NCBI RefSeq assembly: GCF_029870955.1
Contig: NZ_PGFQ01000001.1
Location: forward strand, 1,984,001-2,048,000
Length of the DNA: 64,000 bases
Reading direction: 5' to 3'
Origin: Sulfitobacter faviae
GTDB lineage: Bacteria > Pseudomonadota > Alphaproteobacteria > Rhodobacterales > Rhodobacteraceae
This document shows, piece by piece, positions 29,658 through 38,807 of the stretch. The stretch's first letter is position 1; each line of letters opens with the position of its first letter. The position numbers and the translations under genes are program-made. A model generated the notes under the pieces. The model did no database searches and had not been told where the DNA came from. It saw only the letters and a program-made list of their open reading frames with translations.

Positions 29658-32183
29658 ATGAGCTTGGTCGCGGCGTTTACATTGATTGCGCTGTGCGGGA
29701 TCGTCTTGTCCGGCGTGATGATCGCCAAGCAGATCGGTGATGCGATCAACCGCTTCGCCGTGGGGGGCGCGGTTGCGGTCTTGGCGCTTTATATCGTCGT
29801 GGTCTTGGCATCGGCCCCGCGCGGCGGCGCCTATGGCGACCCGATCGAACTGGTCTTTGCGGTGGCGGCGCTTGCGGTGCTGGTGGCGCAGGTCTGGCGC
29901 GTGATGCGCAACCGGCGCAAGCTGCAAAACACCGCCAATACCGATGAGACACGGCGCAGATTGCCCGACTTCCTCGACCATTTGCCGGTGCAAGCGGCCT
30001 TTCTCACGCCTGATATGACCTATGCTTTTGTCAATGACGCCTATTGCGCGTCCTTCGGCAGGCCAGCGGATGAGATCGTGGGCAAACACCTGTCGCAGAT
30101 CGTACCACCGGACCTGCTGGAGGAGATTTCGGACAACCTGGAAAAGGCCTTGGCCGGGCGGCAGGTCACATGGCATTTCGATTTTTCGCGCCCCGTGCTG
30201 GACCGCACCCAAGGGGCGGCGGTCTATCAGCCGCTGTCCGACCGGGGGCAGGTGGTGGGCGTTTTGGTCATGATCATGGACCGCTCCGCCGTGCAGGACG
30301 CGGTGCATGAGGCAGAGGTCAGCGCGGCGAAACATGCGCTTGCGGCAGAGGTGGCGGGGATCGGCTATCTGGAGTGGGATCAGCAGGGCGCGCTGGTCGA
30401 TGCCTCGCCCGAGGTGGAAGCGCTTTTGGGCCGCGACGCGCAAAACCTGCGCGAGATGTGGCAGCAGGGGCAGAGTTTCGTGGAGCCGCGCAGCCGCGCC
30501 ACGATCCGTAACAACTTGCATATGGTTCATATGGCAGGCAGCCGCCCGCGCGATGTGGTGGAGAACGTCAAGTTTCTTGCCGCCAGCGGACGCCAGATCG
30601 AAGCGCGGGCCTGCATTCGCCGTTTGGACCGGGGCCGTCATGTGCATCTGCTGGCCGCGATCCAAGATGTGACGGATCAGCAAAACGTGCTGACCGAACT
30701 GGTGGAAAGCGAAACCCGCTTTCGCGACTTCACCGAAAGCGCGACCGATTGGGTCTGGGAAATGGACGCCGAAGGGCGTTTCACCTTTCTGTCGGGCGGG
30801 GGCCGTCAGACCGACAGCGAAACCCCGATTTTCGATCTGGGCAAAACCCTTTCCGACGCCAATGTGGCAAAGGACCAAGGCGATTACGACCTGCTAAAAC
30901 AGCGCTTCGCCGCGCGAGAAGCCTTTCGCGATCTGCGGTTGATCCTGCCCTCGGGCGAGGGGCGGGCGCGGCAGATCGACATGTCGGGCAAACCTTTCTT
31001 CGATGCCCAAGCAGAACTGGCAGGCTATCGCGGCACCTGTTTCGACATGACCGAAATCGCCACCGCCGAGACCGAGCGCAAGAGCGCGCTGGAGGCTCTG
31101 GCGCTGGCTTTCGAGAATATCTCGACCATGGTGGCGCTCTTCGACAGCAGCGACCGTCTGGTCTATTGCAACGAGGAATATCGCGCGACCTATGCCGGGA
31201 TGGAGGGCGATATCATCGGCAAACACTTTGATGAATTGCTCGCCCATTTTACCCAGACCGGCAAAATGGCAACGACCACCGAAGGCAAGACCCGCTGGAG
31301 CGCGCAGCGGCGCGACCGGCGCAACGCCCCGGCCAAGTTCTTTCGCGCGCGGACATCGACGGGCCGTTGGCTGGAGGTGACGGATTACCCCGTGGCCGCG
31401 GGCGGGCTTTTGACCATCGCCTCCGACATCACCGAAAAGGTCGAGCGCGAAGAGCGGCTGCACCGGCATGAAACGGCGCTGCAACTGCTCAACCGGCGCG
31501 AAACTCTGGGCCAGATGACCGCCGCCATCGCCCATGAGTTGAACCAGCCTTTAGCCGCTATTCACAATTTTGCCGCAGGCTGCGTGCTGCGTGCCAAGAA
31601 CGACCAGCTTGAGAGAGAGGATATGATCGCCGTGCTCAACAATATGCAAAGCCAATCTGAACGGGCCAGCGCCATCCTGCGCTCCATGTCGAACTATCTG
31701 CATAACGACGATGCCGACCGCGATGCGGTCCGCTTTGACGATATCCTCCGCTCGGTGCAGCTGCTGATCCAGCCAGAGAGCTCGGCCACCGGGGTCGCCG
31801 TGACCATCGACGATCAATGTGGCGAAGTCGCCCTGCATTGCGCGCGGATCGAGATCGAGCAGCTGTTGATCAACCTGATCAAGAACGGCATCGACGCCTG
31901 TCGGGAGGCGGAGCGTGCGGATGCCGAAGTGTCGGTCACCGCGCGCTGCGAAGCCGGTGAAATCGTGATCGACGTGGCCGACGCGGGGCGCGGCTTTGCC
32001 CCGGACATGCCCGCGCAGACCGCGTTCAGCGCCTTCCGCTCGACCAAGGACAAGGGGCTTGGCGTGGGGCTGGCGATTTGCGAAACGATCGTTCTGTCCC
32101 ATGGCGGAACGATCGCCGTGACGAAATCCGATGCCGAGGGCGCCTGCCTGACCGTGCGTCTGCCGTTGGAGGTGCAAAAGTAG
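29658..32183 (+). CDS. Multi-PAS sensor histidine kinase (FixL/DctB-type transmitter)
   Basis: About 841 aa. Three N-terminal TM segments (about 1-95), then a chain of PAS domains (about 105-220, 230-350, 355-480, 485-610) and a transmitter with His in 'AAIAHELNQPLAAIHNFA', the form typical of FixL/DctB/TodS kinases, then HATPase with 'NLIKNGIDACREA', 'VADAGRGF' and 'GLGVGLAICETIV'. ATG 29658 has AGAGG 5 nt before; GTG 29652 in the same frame is an alternative. The FixJ-type regulator starts 1 nt after its stop, so the two are one operon and surely partners. The signal is unknown; no haem-PAS signature is evident by eye. Confidence 0.9.
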   Translation: MSLVAAFTLIALCGIVLSGVMIAKQIGDAINRFAVGGAVAVLALYIVVVLASAPRGGAYGDPIELVFAVAALAVLVAQVWRVMRNRRKLQNTANTDETRRRLPDFLDHLPVQAAFLTPDMTYAFVNDAYCASFGRPADEIVGKHLSQIVPPDLLEEISDNLEKALAGRQVTWHFDFSRPVLDRTQGAAVYQPLSDRGQVVGVLVMIMDRSAVQDAVHEAEVSAAKHALAAEVAGIGYLEWDQQGALVDASPEVEALLGRDAQNLREMWQQGQSFVEPRSRATIRNNLHMVHMAGSRPRDVVENVKFLAASGRQIEARACIRRLDRGRHVHLLAAIQDVTDQQNVLTELVESETRFRDFTESATDWVWEMDAEGRFTFLSGGGRQTDSETPIFDLGKTLSDANVAKDQGDYDLLKQRFAAREAFRDLRLILPSGEGRARQIDMSGKPFFDAQAELAGYRGTCFDMTEIATAETERKSALEALALAFENISTMVALFDSSDRLVYCNEEYRATYAGMEGDIIGKHFDELLAHFTQTGKMATTTEGKTRWSAQRRDRRNAPAKFFRARTSTGRWLEVTDYPVAAGGLLTIASDITEKVEREERLHRHETALQLLNRRETLGQMTAAIAHELNQPLAAIHNFAAGCVLRAKNDQLEREDMIAVLNNMQSQSERASAILRSMSNYLHNDDADRDAVRFDDILRSVQLLIQPESSATGVAVTIDDQCGEVALHCARIEIEQLLINLIKNGIDACREAERADAEVSVTARCEAGEIVIDVADAGRGFAPDMPAQTAFSAFRSTKDKGLGVGLAICETIVLSHGGTIAVTKSDAEGACLTVRLPLEVQK

Positions 32184-32184
32184 A

Positions 32185-32823
32185 ATGTCGCAAGAAGGGA
32201 TCGTTTACGTCGTCGATGATGACGCCGCGGTGCGGGAGTCTCTGGTGTGGTTGCTGGGCTCCGTCGGGCTGCGCGCCATTCCCTTTGCATCGGCGGCAGC
32301 GTTCCTTGACAGCTATGAGGACAGCGGTTGCTGCTGCCTTGTAAGCGATGTGCGGATGCCGGGGATGAGCGGACTGGAGTTGCAAAAGGCGCTGAACGCG
32401 CGGGGGATCAAACTGCCGCTGATCCTGATGACGGCCTTCGGCGATGTCTCTACCGCCGTGACGGCGATGAAGGCGGGGGCGGTGGATTTCATCGAAAAAC
32501 CCTTCAACAACCAAAACATGCTCGACCTGATCAACGCCGCCCTTCAGTCCGATGCGGCCCGGCGCAAGAGCAAGGCGGCAGAGGTCGAAAACGCGCAGCT
32601 TCTGGCCCGGCTCACCCCGCAGGAGCATCGGGTGTTCGAACGTGTGGCGGCAGGGCTGTCGAACCGTGAAATCGGCAGCGAGATGGACATCTCTATCAAG
32701 ACGGTCGAGGTGCATCGCGCGCGGGTGATGCGCAAGCTTGAGGCGAATTCCGTGGCGGAACTGGTGCGGTTCCATATGCACAATGCGCCATCAGGCGAAG
32801 GTGATGGCGGCGAGGGGACATAA
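32185..32823 (+). CDS. FixJ-family response regulator
   Basis: A 212-aa protein with a receiver (about 5-120; acidic pair 'VVDDDAAVRES', phospho-Asp in 'CLVSDVRMPGMSG', Thr in 'ILMTAFGD', Lys in 'FIEKPFNN') and a LuxR-type HTH (about 140-200; 'LTPQEHRVFERVAAGLSNREIGSEM', 'SIKTVEVHRARVMRKL'). The 'EKPFNNQ' linker region is typical of FixJ/TodT/DctR regulators. It is one operon with the preceding multi-PAS kinase (1-nt gap), its evident phosphodonor. Targets are unknown. Confidence 0.92.
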   Translation: MSQEGIVYVVDDDAAVRESLVWLLGSVGLRAIPFASAAAFLDSYEDSGCCCLVSDVRMPGMSGLELQKALNARGIKLPLILMTAFGDVSTAVTAMKAGAVDFIEKPFNNQNMLDLINAALQSDAARRKSKAAEVENAQLLARLTPQEHRVFERVAAGLSNREIGSEMDISIKTVEVHRARVMRKLEANSVAELVRFHMHNAPSGEGDGGEGT

Positions 32824-32920
32824 AAAGCCCCGGCAGTGCAGGACCACCGGGGCAGGCTGCCCAGCCCTCGGCGAGGGCGAAGGGTTGGGGCTTCCCGGCG
32901 GCATGAGGGGCGCCGGGAAG
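32822..32920. terminator. Terminator hairpins between convergent genes
   Basis: On the minus strand GCCCCGG/CCGGGGC (plus-strand arms 32827-32833 and 32847-32853) is followed by TTTTTA, ending the Deg-protease transcript. A second perfect 10-bp stem CTTCCCGGCG/CGCCGGGAAG (32891-32900, 32911-32920) may slow transcription from either side. Confidence 0.7.
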
Positions 32921-32927
32921 GCGTGGA

Positions 32928-34049
32928 TCACGCCGGCTTGGGTTCCAGCGCGCCCACGGTCACGTCGAGGGTCTGTTCGGACCCTTTGCGCAGCACGACG
33001 ACCTCTGCCGCGCTCTCGGGCGTGGTGGTGGCCACCGCACGGGTCAGGTCGCGCAGATCGTCCACCTCTGTGTCGCCGAAGGACAGGATGATGTCGCCCT
33101 TCTTAAGGCCCGCTTTGGCGGCGGGGCTGTCTTCGGTGATCGCTTCGATCACCGCGCCGCGCGGCTCGTCATAGCCCAGCACATTGGCGACCTCGGGGGT
33201 CATGGGCCGGATTTGCACGCCCAGCCAGCCCCGCTCGACCGAACCGTCATCGGCCAGATCGGCGACGATGGTCTGCACCAGATCCGAGGGCACCGAGAAG
33301 CCGATTCCAACAGAGCCGCCACCGGGGCTCAGGATCGCGGTGTTCACGCCCACGACCTCGCCGTCGTTGTTGAACAGCGGCCCGCCGGAGTTGCCGCGGT
33401 TGATCGCCGCGTCGGTTTGGATAAAGTCATCGAAGGGGCCTGCCTGAATATCGCGCGACAAGGCCGAGACGATGCCCGAGGTGACGGTGCCGCCAAGGCC
33501 GAAGGGGTTGCCCACGGCCACGACCTCATCCCCCACGCGCAGGGTTTTCGATGTGCCGAAGTCGACCTTGGGCAGGTCCACATCCGCAGAGACTTTCAGC
33601 AGCGCGATGTCGGTCATCGCATCGCTGCCCACCACTTCCGCGTCGAACTTACGGCCATCGGCGAGTTTCACGGTCACTGTCTCGGCGCCGGCGACGACGT
33701 GGTGGTTGGTCACGATCTGGCCGTCCTCGGAGATGATGAAGCCCGAGCCCAGACCCTGACGCGGGGCGGGGGCGGCGCCATCCTGACCGGGCAGCATGTG
33801 CTCGAACCGGCGGCGCAGTTCCTCGGGCATGCCGGGGGGCAGCTGTTGCTGGGCCACGGCCTGTTGCTGCTTGCCCGTCACCTCGATGAAGACGACGGCC
33901 GGGGAGACGGCCTCGACAAGGTCGGCATAGCCGCCCGGCGGGACCGCAAGCGCGGCCGAGGGGGCCAGTGCCAGCATCGGCGTGGCGGCCATCGCGGCGC
34001 TCAGCGCAAGGGCGGCGGCGCGGGGGGCTTTGGAAAGGGTCTTGGTCAT
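32928..34049 (-). CDS. Deg-family periplasmic serine protease, single PDZ
   Basis: A 373-aa secreted protease. Signal peptide about 1-35 (ending 'SAALAVPP'). The trypsin-like domain carries the triad His in 'QIVTNHHVVAGA', Asp in 'AMTDIALLKV' and Ser in 'NRGNSGGPLFN'. One C-terminal PDZ domain follows ('GWLGVQIRPMTPEVANVLG', 'AAKAGLKKGDIILSFGD'). DegP and DegQ usually have two PDZ domains and about 450-480 aa, so this is the short, DegS-like layout but without a membrane anchor. The ATG at 34049 has AAGGAG 8 nt before it. It is divergent from an OmpR-type regulator and kinase, which fits an envelope-stress circuit, by inference. Confidence 0.9.
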   Translation of the reverse strand: MTKTLSKAPRAAALALSAAMAATPMLALAPSAALAVPPGGYADLVEAVSPAVVFIEVTGKQQQAVAQQQLPPGMPEELRRRFEHMLPGQDGAAPAPRQGLGSGFIISEDGQIVTNHHVVAGAETVTVKLADGRKFDAEVVGSDAMTDIALLKVSADVDLPKVDFGTSKTLRVGDEVVAVGNPFGLGGTVTSGIVSALSRDIQAGPFDDFIQTDAAINRGNSGGPLFNNDGEVVGVNTAILSPGGGSVGIGFSVPSDLVQTIVADLADDGSVERGWLGVQIRPMTPEVANVLGYDEPRGAVIEAITEDSPAAKAGLKKGDIILSFGDTEVDDLRDLTRAVATTTPESAAEVVVLRKGSEQTLDVTVGALEPKPA

Positions 34050-34211
34050 TGCATGCTCCTTGCTGTGCATTCGGTCGTTCCGGGAGCCTATCTGGACCTG
34101 CGGTTTTACAGTGCCTTGCCGCGCCCTATACAAATTTGTGAGATTGCCGACTGCGGGCTGCACGGGCCGCGAATTTGGCATAATTCATCGGCAATCCTAC
34201 ATGAGGACACG

Positions 34212-34883
34212 ATGAAACTGCTTGTTGTCGAAGACGATACCACCACCAGCACCTATATCGCGCGCGGTCTGCGCGAGGAGGGGCATGCGGTGGATGTGGT
34301 GGCCGATGGCCGCGACGGGTTGGTGCAGGCCACCACCGGGCAATATGACGTGCTGATCCTTGACCGGATGCTGCCCGAACTGGACGGGCTGACGCTGCTG
34401 AAAACCCTGCGCGGGGCGGGCAATACCACGCCCGTGCTGCTGCTTACGGCCATGGGCGCGGTGGAGGACCGGATCGACGGGCTCAATGCCGGGGCGGATG
34501 ACTATCTGGTCAAACCCTTCGCCTTCGGAGAGCTCTCGGCGCGGGTCAACGCGCTGGCCCGCCGTCCGCAGGCGCTAGAGCAGGAGACCACCCTGCGCGC
34601 GGGCGACCTGACCATGGACCTCATCAGCCGCCGGGTGACGCGGGCAGGGCAAGAGATCGACCTGCTGCCGCGCGAGTTTGCCCTCTTGGAGCATCTCTTG
34701 CGCCGCAAGGGCAGGGTGCAGACCCGCACCATGCTCTTGGAGGCGGTCTGGGACATTTCCTTCGACCCGATGACCAATGTGGTGGAGACCCATATCAGCC
34801 GGTTGCGGGCCAAGGTCGACCGGCCCTTTGACAGCGAACTCATTCAGACCGTGCGCGGCGCTGGCTATAGGATCGACGCGTGA
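34212..34883 (+). CDS. OmpR-family response regulator
   Basis: A 223-aa regulator: receiver about 1-115 ('LLVVEDDTTTSTYIARGL', phospho-Asp in 'VLILDRMLPELDGL', Thr in 'LLLTAMGAVED', Lys in 'LVKPFAFGEL') and a winged-helix DNA-binding domain about 125-222 ('REFALLEHLLRRKGRVQTRTMLLEAVWD', 'VVETHISRLRAKVDRPF', 'RGAGYRIDA'). It resembles the QseB/CopR/TctD group. The kinase gene overlaps its stop (GTGA), so they form one operon. The divergent Deg-type protease gene, 162 nt away, is the most likely nearby target. Confidence 0.92.
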   Translation: MKLLVVEDDTTTSTYIARGLREEGHAVDVVADGRDGLVQATTGQYDVLILDRMLPELDGLTLLKTLRGAGNTTPVLLLTAMGAVEDRIDGLNAGADDYLVKPFAFGELSARVNALARRPQALEQETTLRAGDLTMDLISRRVTRAGQEIDLLPREFALLEHLLRRKGRVQTRTMLLEAVWDISFDPMTNVVETHISRLRAKVDRPFDSELIQTVRGAGYRIDA

Positions 34884-36229
34884 GGGCGCGGCTGGCGGGG
34901 CTCTGGCGGTCGATGCCGCTGCGTCTGGCGCTTTTGCTGGTGCTTTTGTTCACCATCGTCAGCCTGCTCAGCCTCGCGGCCAGCTATGCCGTGACCCAGC
35001 GGTCCTTCGAGCAAGCGATCCGCGCCGATCTGGCGCAGGACATGGCAGGCTTTCGCGCCGCCCCCGGCGCCGCTGCCCTCGCGCGGCTGGTCGAGGCGGA
35101 ATCGCGTGAGACCGACCCGAACCGGCTGATCCTCAGCTACATTGGTCCCAACGGGCGCATTTACGGCAACGGGGCCATCGCGCGGGATAACGAGGGCTAT
35201 CACATCGTCTCGATCGGCGCGGCGCGGGCGGAGTATCGGGGTGTTTACCTGACCCTGACCGACACGCTCTATGGCGGGCTTTTGACCATCGCGCGCAGCC
35301 GGGCCGAGATCACGGCCCTGCGCGAGGTTTTCGTCAATATCCTGCTGGTGAGCCTGCTGCCCACGGTGCTGATCGCGCTGTCGGGCGGGCTGATCCTTGC
35401 CCGCCGCTCCAAACGCCATGTGGAGGTGATCCGCGCCACGCTAGACCGGCTGACAACGGGGGATCTGGCCGCAAGGGTCGCGCCGGGGCCGCGCTGGTCG
35501 GATGACCTGCTGCGCATCGGTGAGGCGGTGAACCAGATGGCTCGGGCGCAGGAAACGTCCGTCGCGGCGCTGCGGCAGGTGTCACTTGATATCGCGCATG
35601 ATCTGAAGACCCCGATTCAGCGTGTCTCTGTCCATCTTGATGATCTGGACCGGGCCGAGGCTGCGGGCGCGGACCCCGCCGAACCGCTGGCCCGTGCCCG
35701 GGCCGAGTTGGAGGGCATCGCCGCGATCTTTCAATCGCTTTTGCAATTGGCGCAGGTGGAGCAGGGCGAGGCCCGCGCGCATTTCGCCTCCGTCGACCTT
35801 ACCGCGCTATGCCGCACCATGGTCGAACTTTACGAGCCTGCAGCAGGGGAGCAGGGCAAACACCTGCTTTGCGATCTGCCCGAAACGCCTGTTCATGTCA
35901 CCGGTGACCGCGCGCTTTTGGGGCAATTGCTGGCCAATCTGATTGAGAACGCCCTGCGCCATTCCGGGGATGCCGAGGCGGTAGAGGTCGCGCTGAAGCA
36001 GGCGGCGGGGCAGGTCACGCTCACGGTGGCGGACGGCGGTCCCGGCATTCCGGCTGAGAACCGCGACAAAGTGTTGCAGCGGCTTTACCGGCTGGATCGC
36101 AGCCGGGGCACGCCGGGTCATGGGCTGGGTCTGGCGCTGGTCGATGGGGTGGCGAAACTCCATGGGGCAAGGCTGGAGCTTGCCGACAACGCGCCGGGGC
36201 TGCGCGTCGTGGTGACGTTCGACAGCTAG
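34880..36229 (+). CDS. OmpR-partner sensor histidine kinase (HAMP type)
   Basis: A 449-aa membrane kinase starting at GTG 34880, which overlaps the regulator stop. TM1 about 15-38, a periplasmic region about 39-155, TM2 about 158-178, HAMP about 180-232, HisKA with His in 'SLDIAHDLKTPIQRV' (about 241) and HATPase with 'NLIENALRHS', 'VADGGPGIP' and 'GHGLGLALVDGVAKL'. The form of the H box groups it with PhoR/CopS/QseC-like kinases that pair with OmpR regulators. The bd-oxidase genes follow after 90 nt on the same strand, so read-through into them is possible. Confidence 0.92.
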   Translation: MRARLAGLWRSMPLRLALLLVLLFTIVSLLSLAASYAVTQRSFEQAIRADLAQDMAGFRAAPGAAALARLVEAESRETDPNRLILSYIGPNGRIYGNGAIARDNEGYHIVSIGAARAEYRGVYLTLTDTLYGGLLTIARSRAEITALREVFVNILLVSLLPTVLIALSGGLILARRSKRHVEVIRATLDRLTTGDLAARVAPGPRWSDDLLRIGEAVNQMARAQETSVAALRQVSLDIAHDLKTPIQRVSVHLDDLDRAEAAGADPAEPLARARAELEGIAAIFQSLLQLAQVEQGEARAHFASVDLTALCRTMVELYEPAAGEQGKHLLCDLPETPVHVTGDRALLGQLLANLIENALRHSGDAEAVEVALKQAAGQVTLTVADGGPGIPAENRDKVLQRLYRLDRSRGTPGHGLGLALVDGVAKLHGARLELADNAPGLRVVVTFDS

Positions 36230-36319
36230 AGCGCGGGCCAAGCACTGCGGCAATTTAGCCTGTGCCGCTCCCGCCGCCCGGTCCTATATAGGTCAGGAAA
36301 CAATACGCGGGGGCTTCAT

Positions 36320-37798
36320 ATGCTCGACGGTTACACCGCCGAAATCCTAGCGCGGGTGCAGTTTGCATTCACGGTTTCGTTCCACATCATCTTCCCGGCT
36401 TTCTCGATCGGGTTGGCGAGCTTTCTGGCCGTGCTCAACGCGCTCTGGCTGTGGAAACGCGAAGAGACCTATCTGAAGCTCTTCAACTACTGGAAGAAAA
36501 TCTTCGCGGTGGCCTTTGGCATGGGGGTCGTCTCGGGCATCGTCATGTCCTACCAGATCGGCACCAACTGGTCGGTCTTCTCTGACAAGGCGGGGCCGGT
36601 GGTCGGGCCGCTGATGGCCTATGAGGTGCTCTCGGCCTTTTTCCTTGAGGCGGGCTTTCTGGGCATCATGCTTTTTGGCCGCAAACGGGTGGGTGACGGG
36701 CTGCATATGTTCGCCACAGCGCTGGTCGCGCTTGGCACGCTGGCCTCGGCCACATGGATCCTGTCGGTGAACTCTTGGATGCAGACACCTGCGGGCTTTG
36801 CCATCAATGACGTAGGCCAATTCGTGCCCGAGGATTGGTGGGCGATCGTTTTCAACCCCTCCTTCCCCTACCGTTTGGTGCATATGGTGTTGGCGGCCTA
36901 TCTCACCACGGCGCTGGTCGTCGGCGGCGTCGGGGGGCTGCACCTGCTGCGCGACCGTGCGGATGCGGCAGCGCGGCGGATGTTCTCCATGGCGATGTGG
37001 ATGCTCTTGCTAGTCACACCGCTCCAAATCCTTGCAGGCGATATGCACGGGCTGAACACGCTGGAGCATCAGCCCGCCAAGGTCATGGCGATGGAGGGGC
37101 ATTACGACAGCCACCCCGAAGGCGCGCCGCTGATCCTCTTTGGCATCCCGAACCCCGAGGAAAAGCGCATCGACCACGCGGTGGAGATCCCCAAACTGTC
37201 GTCGCTGATCCTCAAGCATGATCTGAACGCGCCGCTCGACGGGCTGGACACGATCCCGGACGCGGATGAGCCGCCGGTGGCCATCGTTTTCTGGTCCTTC
37301 CGCATCATGATCGCGCTTGGCTTTGCGATGCTGGGGCTGGGGCTTTGGGCGGCCTTCGCGCGGCTGCGCGGGTGGCTTTACGATGCGCCGATGTTGCACC
37401 GTCTGGCGCTGCTGATGGGCCCCACCGGCTTTGTGGCGGTGCTGGCGGGCTGGATCACGACCGAGGTCGGGCGGCAGCCCTTCACCGTCTACGGGCTGTT
37501 GCGGACCTCGGAAAGCCTTGCCCCGATTGAGGCACCCGCGGTCGCGACCTCCCTGATCGCTTTCATTGTGGTCTATTTCTTCGTCTTCGGCGCGGGCACT
37601 TGGTACATTCTGGCGATGATGCGCAAACCGGTCGTCGGCCATGTGTTGGAGGATGAGCGCGACGATGTTCAGGGCGAGCAGCCGCAAGACGGCAATGCGC
37701 AGAACGACCCGGCGCGCGGCGAGGGGCCGATCCTTGCTGTCGGCGAAGAGGCGGCGGTCAGAGACAAGACCGCGCATAACAAGGGCGAGGAGAGCTGA
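36320..37798 (+). CDS. cydA: Cytochrome bd-type quinol oxidase subunit I, cyanide-insensitive type
   Basis: A 492-aa inner-membrane protein with nine TM segments. The haem-binding His is in 'AFTVSFHIIFPAFSIGLA' (about residue 22), the acidic pair in 'AYEVLSAFFLEAGFLG', and the second His in 'YRLVHMVLAAYLTT'. 'GRQPFTVYGLLRTSESLAPI' is near the C-terminal quinol side. The Q loop is short, as in CioA-type (cyanide-insensitive) oxidases. It reduces oxygen to water with quinol electrons at low oxygen or under respiratory inhibition. cydB follows 1 nt after its stop. The C-terminal tail is hydrophilic and acidic. Confidence 0.95.
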   Translation: MLDGYTAEILARVQFAFTVSFHIIFPAFSIGLASFLAVLNALWLWKREETYLKLFNYWKKIFAVAFGMGVVSGIVMSYQIGTNWSVFSDKAGPVVGPLMAYEVLSAFFLEAGFLGIMLFGRKRVGDGLHMFATALVALGTLASATWILSVNSWMQTPAGFAINDVGQFVPEDWWAIVFNPSFPYRLVHMVLAAYLTTALVVGGVGGLHLLRDRADAAARRMFSMAMWMLLLVTPLQILAGDMHGLNTLEHQPAKVMAMEGHYDSHPEGAPLILFGIPNPEEKRIDHAVEIPKLSSLILKHDLNAPLDGLDTIPDADEPPVAIVFWSFRIMIALGFAMLGLGLWAAFARLRGWLYDAPMLHRLALLMGPTGFVAVLAGWITTEVGRQPFTVYGLLRTSESLAPIEAPAVATSLIAFIVVYFFVFGAGTWYILAMMRKPVVGHVLEDERDDVQGEQPQDGNAQNDPARGEGPILAVGEEAAVRDKTAHNKGEES

Positions 37799-37799
37799 G

Positions 37800-38807
37800 A
37801 TGTTGGGACTTGAACTTTCGTTCATCTGGGCCGGGATCATCGCCGCAGCGGTCTTGATCTACGTCATCCTCGATGGCTTCGATCTGGGCGTTGGGCTGCT
37901 CTTTCCGATGACCAAGGATGAGGGCGAGCGCAATGTGATGATGAACTCCGTCGCCCCCATCTGGGACGGCAATGAGACATGGCTGGTGCTGGGCGGCGGC
38001 GGGCTTTTCGCCGTCTTCCCGCTGGCCTATGCGGTGGTGATGCCTGCGCTTTACATGCCGATCATCTTGATGCTGCTGGGGCTGATCTTTCGCGGCGTGG
38101 CGTTTGAGTACCGCTGGCGCACGAAACGCTGGAAACCGCTTTGGGACATGGCATTCTTTGGCGGCTCGCTGGTGGCCTCCTTCTGTCAGGGCATCGCCTT
38201 GGGCGCGCTGGTGCAGGGGATTGAGATCGAAGGCCGCGCTTATGCGGGCGGCTGGTGGGACTGGCTCACGCCCTTCTCGATCCTGACCGGTGTGGCGGTG
38301 ACCACGGGCTATGCGCTCTTGGGCGCCACATGGCTCAACATGAAGCTTGAGGGCCGCATCCAAGCGCATATGCGTCGCCTTGCATGGCCGCTGGCGGTGG
38401 CGACACTGGTCTTCATGGGGCTGGTCAGCCTTTGGACGCCCTTCACCGATGCGGTCTATTTCGAACGCTGGTTCGCATGGCCCACCGCGCTCTTCAGCGG
38501 CATCGTGCCGCTCTTGGTGGCGCTGGCGGCTTTCGGCATGCTGCGCGGGTTGCAACGCCGCGGCGACAAACAACCCTTCTTTTGCGCGCTGGCGCTCTTC
38601 GTGCTGGGCTTCATCGGCATCGGGATCAGTTTCTACCCGCATATGGTGCCGCCCAGCCTGACCATTGCAGAGGCTGCCGCCCCGGATGAGAGCCTGATGT
38701 TCGCGCTGGTCGGCACCTTGGTGCTGCTGCCGCTGATCCTGAGCTACACCGCCTATGCCTATTGGGTGTTCCGCGGCAAGATCGACCCCGAGGAGGGCTA
38801 TCACTGA
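37800..38807 (+). CDS. cydB: Cytochrome bd-type quinol oxidase subunit II
   Basis: A 335-aa inner-membrane protein with about eight or nine TM segments. Family marks are 'VILDGFDLGVGLLFP', 'NSVAPIWDGNETWLVLGGGGLFAVFPLAYAV' and 'PHMVPPSLTIAEAAAP'. The DGFDLG acidic residue is the conserved CydB mark. Forms the heterodimer with subunit I. I chose the ATG at 37800 because it follows the cydA stop directly and gives the canonical N-terminus; the open frame extends upstream inside cydA. Its stop overlaps the start of a 36-aa peptide gene (TGATG). Confidence 0.95.
   Translation: MLGLELSFIWAGIIAAAVLIYVILDGFDLGVGLLFPMTKDEGERNVMMNSVAPIWDGNETWLVLGGGGLFAVFPLAYAVVMPALYMPIILMLLGLIFRGVAFEYRWRTKRWKPLWDMAFFGGSLVASFCQGIALGALVQGIEIEGRAYAGGWWDWLTPFSILTGVAVTTGYALLGATWLNMKLEGRIQAHMRRLAWPLAVATLVFMGLVSLWTPFTDAVYFERWFAWPTALFSGIVPLLVALAAFGMLRGLQRRGDKQPFFCALALFVLGFIGIGISFYPHMVPPSLTIAEAAAPDESLMFALVGTLVLLPLILSYTAYAYWVFRGKIDPEEGYH

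Noticed and set aside
33213..34211. Long upstream extension of the OmpR-type regulator frame.
   Set aside because: It lies antisense inside the Deg protease gene; the ATG at 34212 gives the canonical receiver N-terminus.
36283..36292. Palindrome CCTATATAGG before cydA as a possible operator.
   Set aside because: Short and A+T-core palindromes arise easily at promoters; no second site and no match to FNR or known oxidase regulators.
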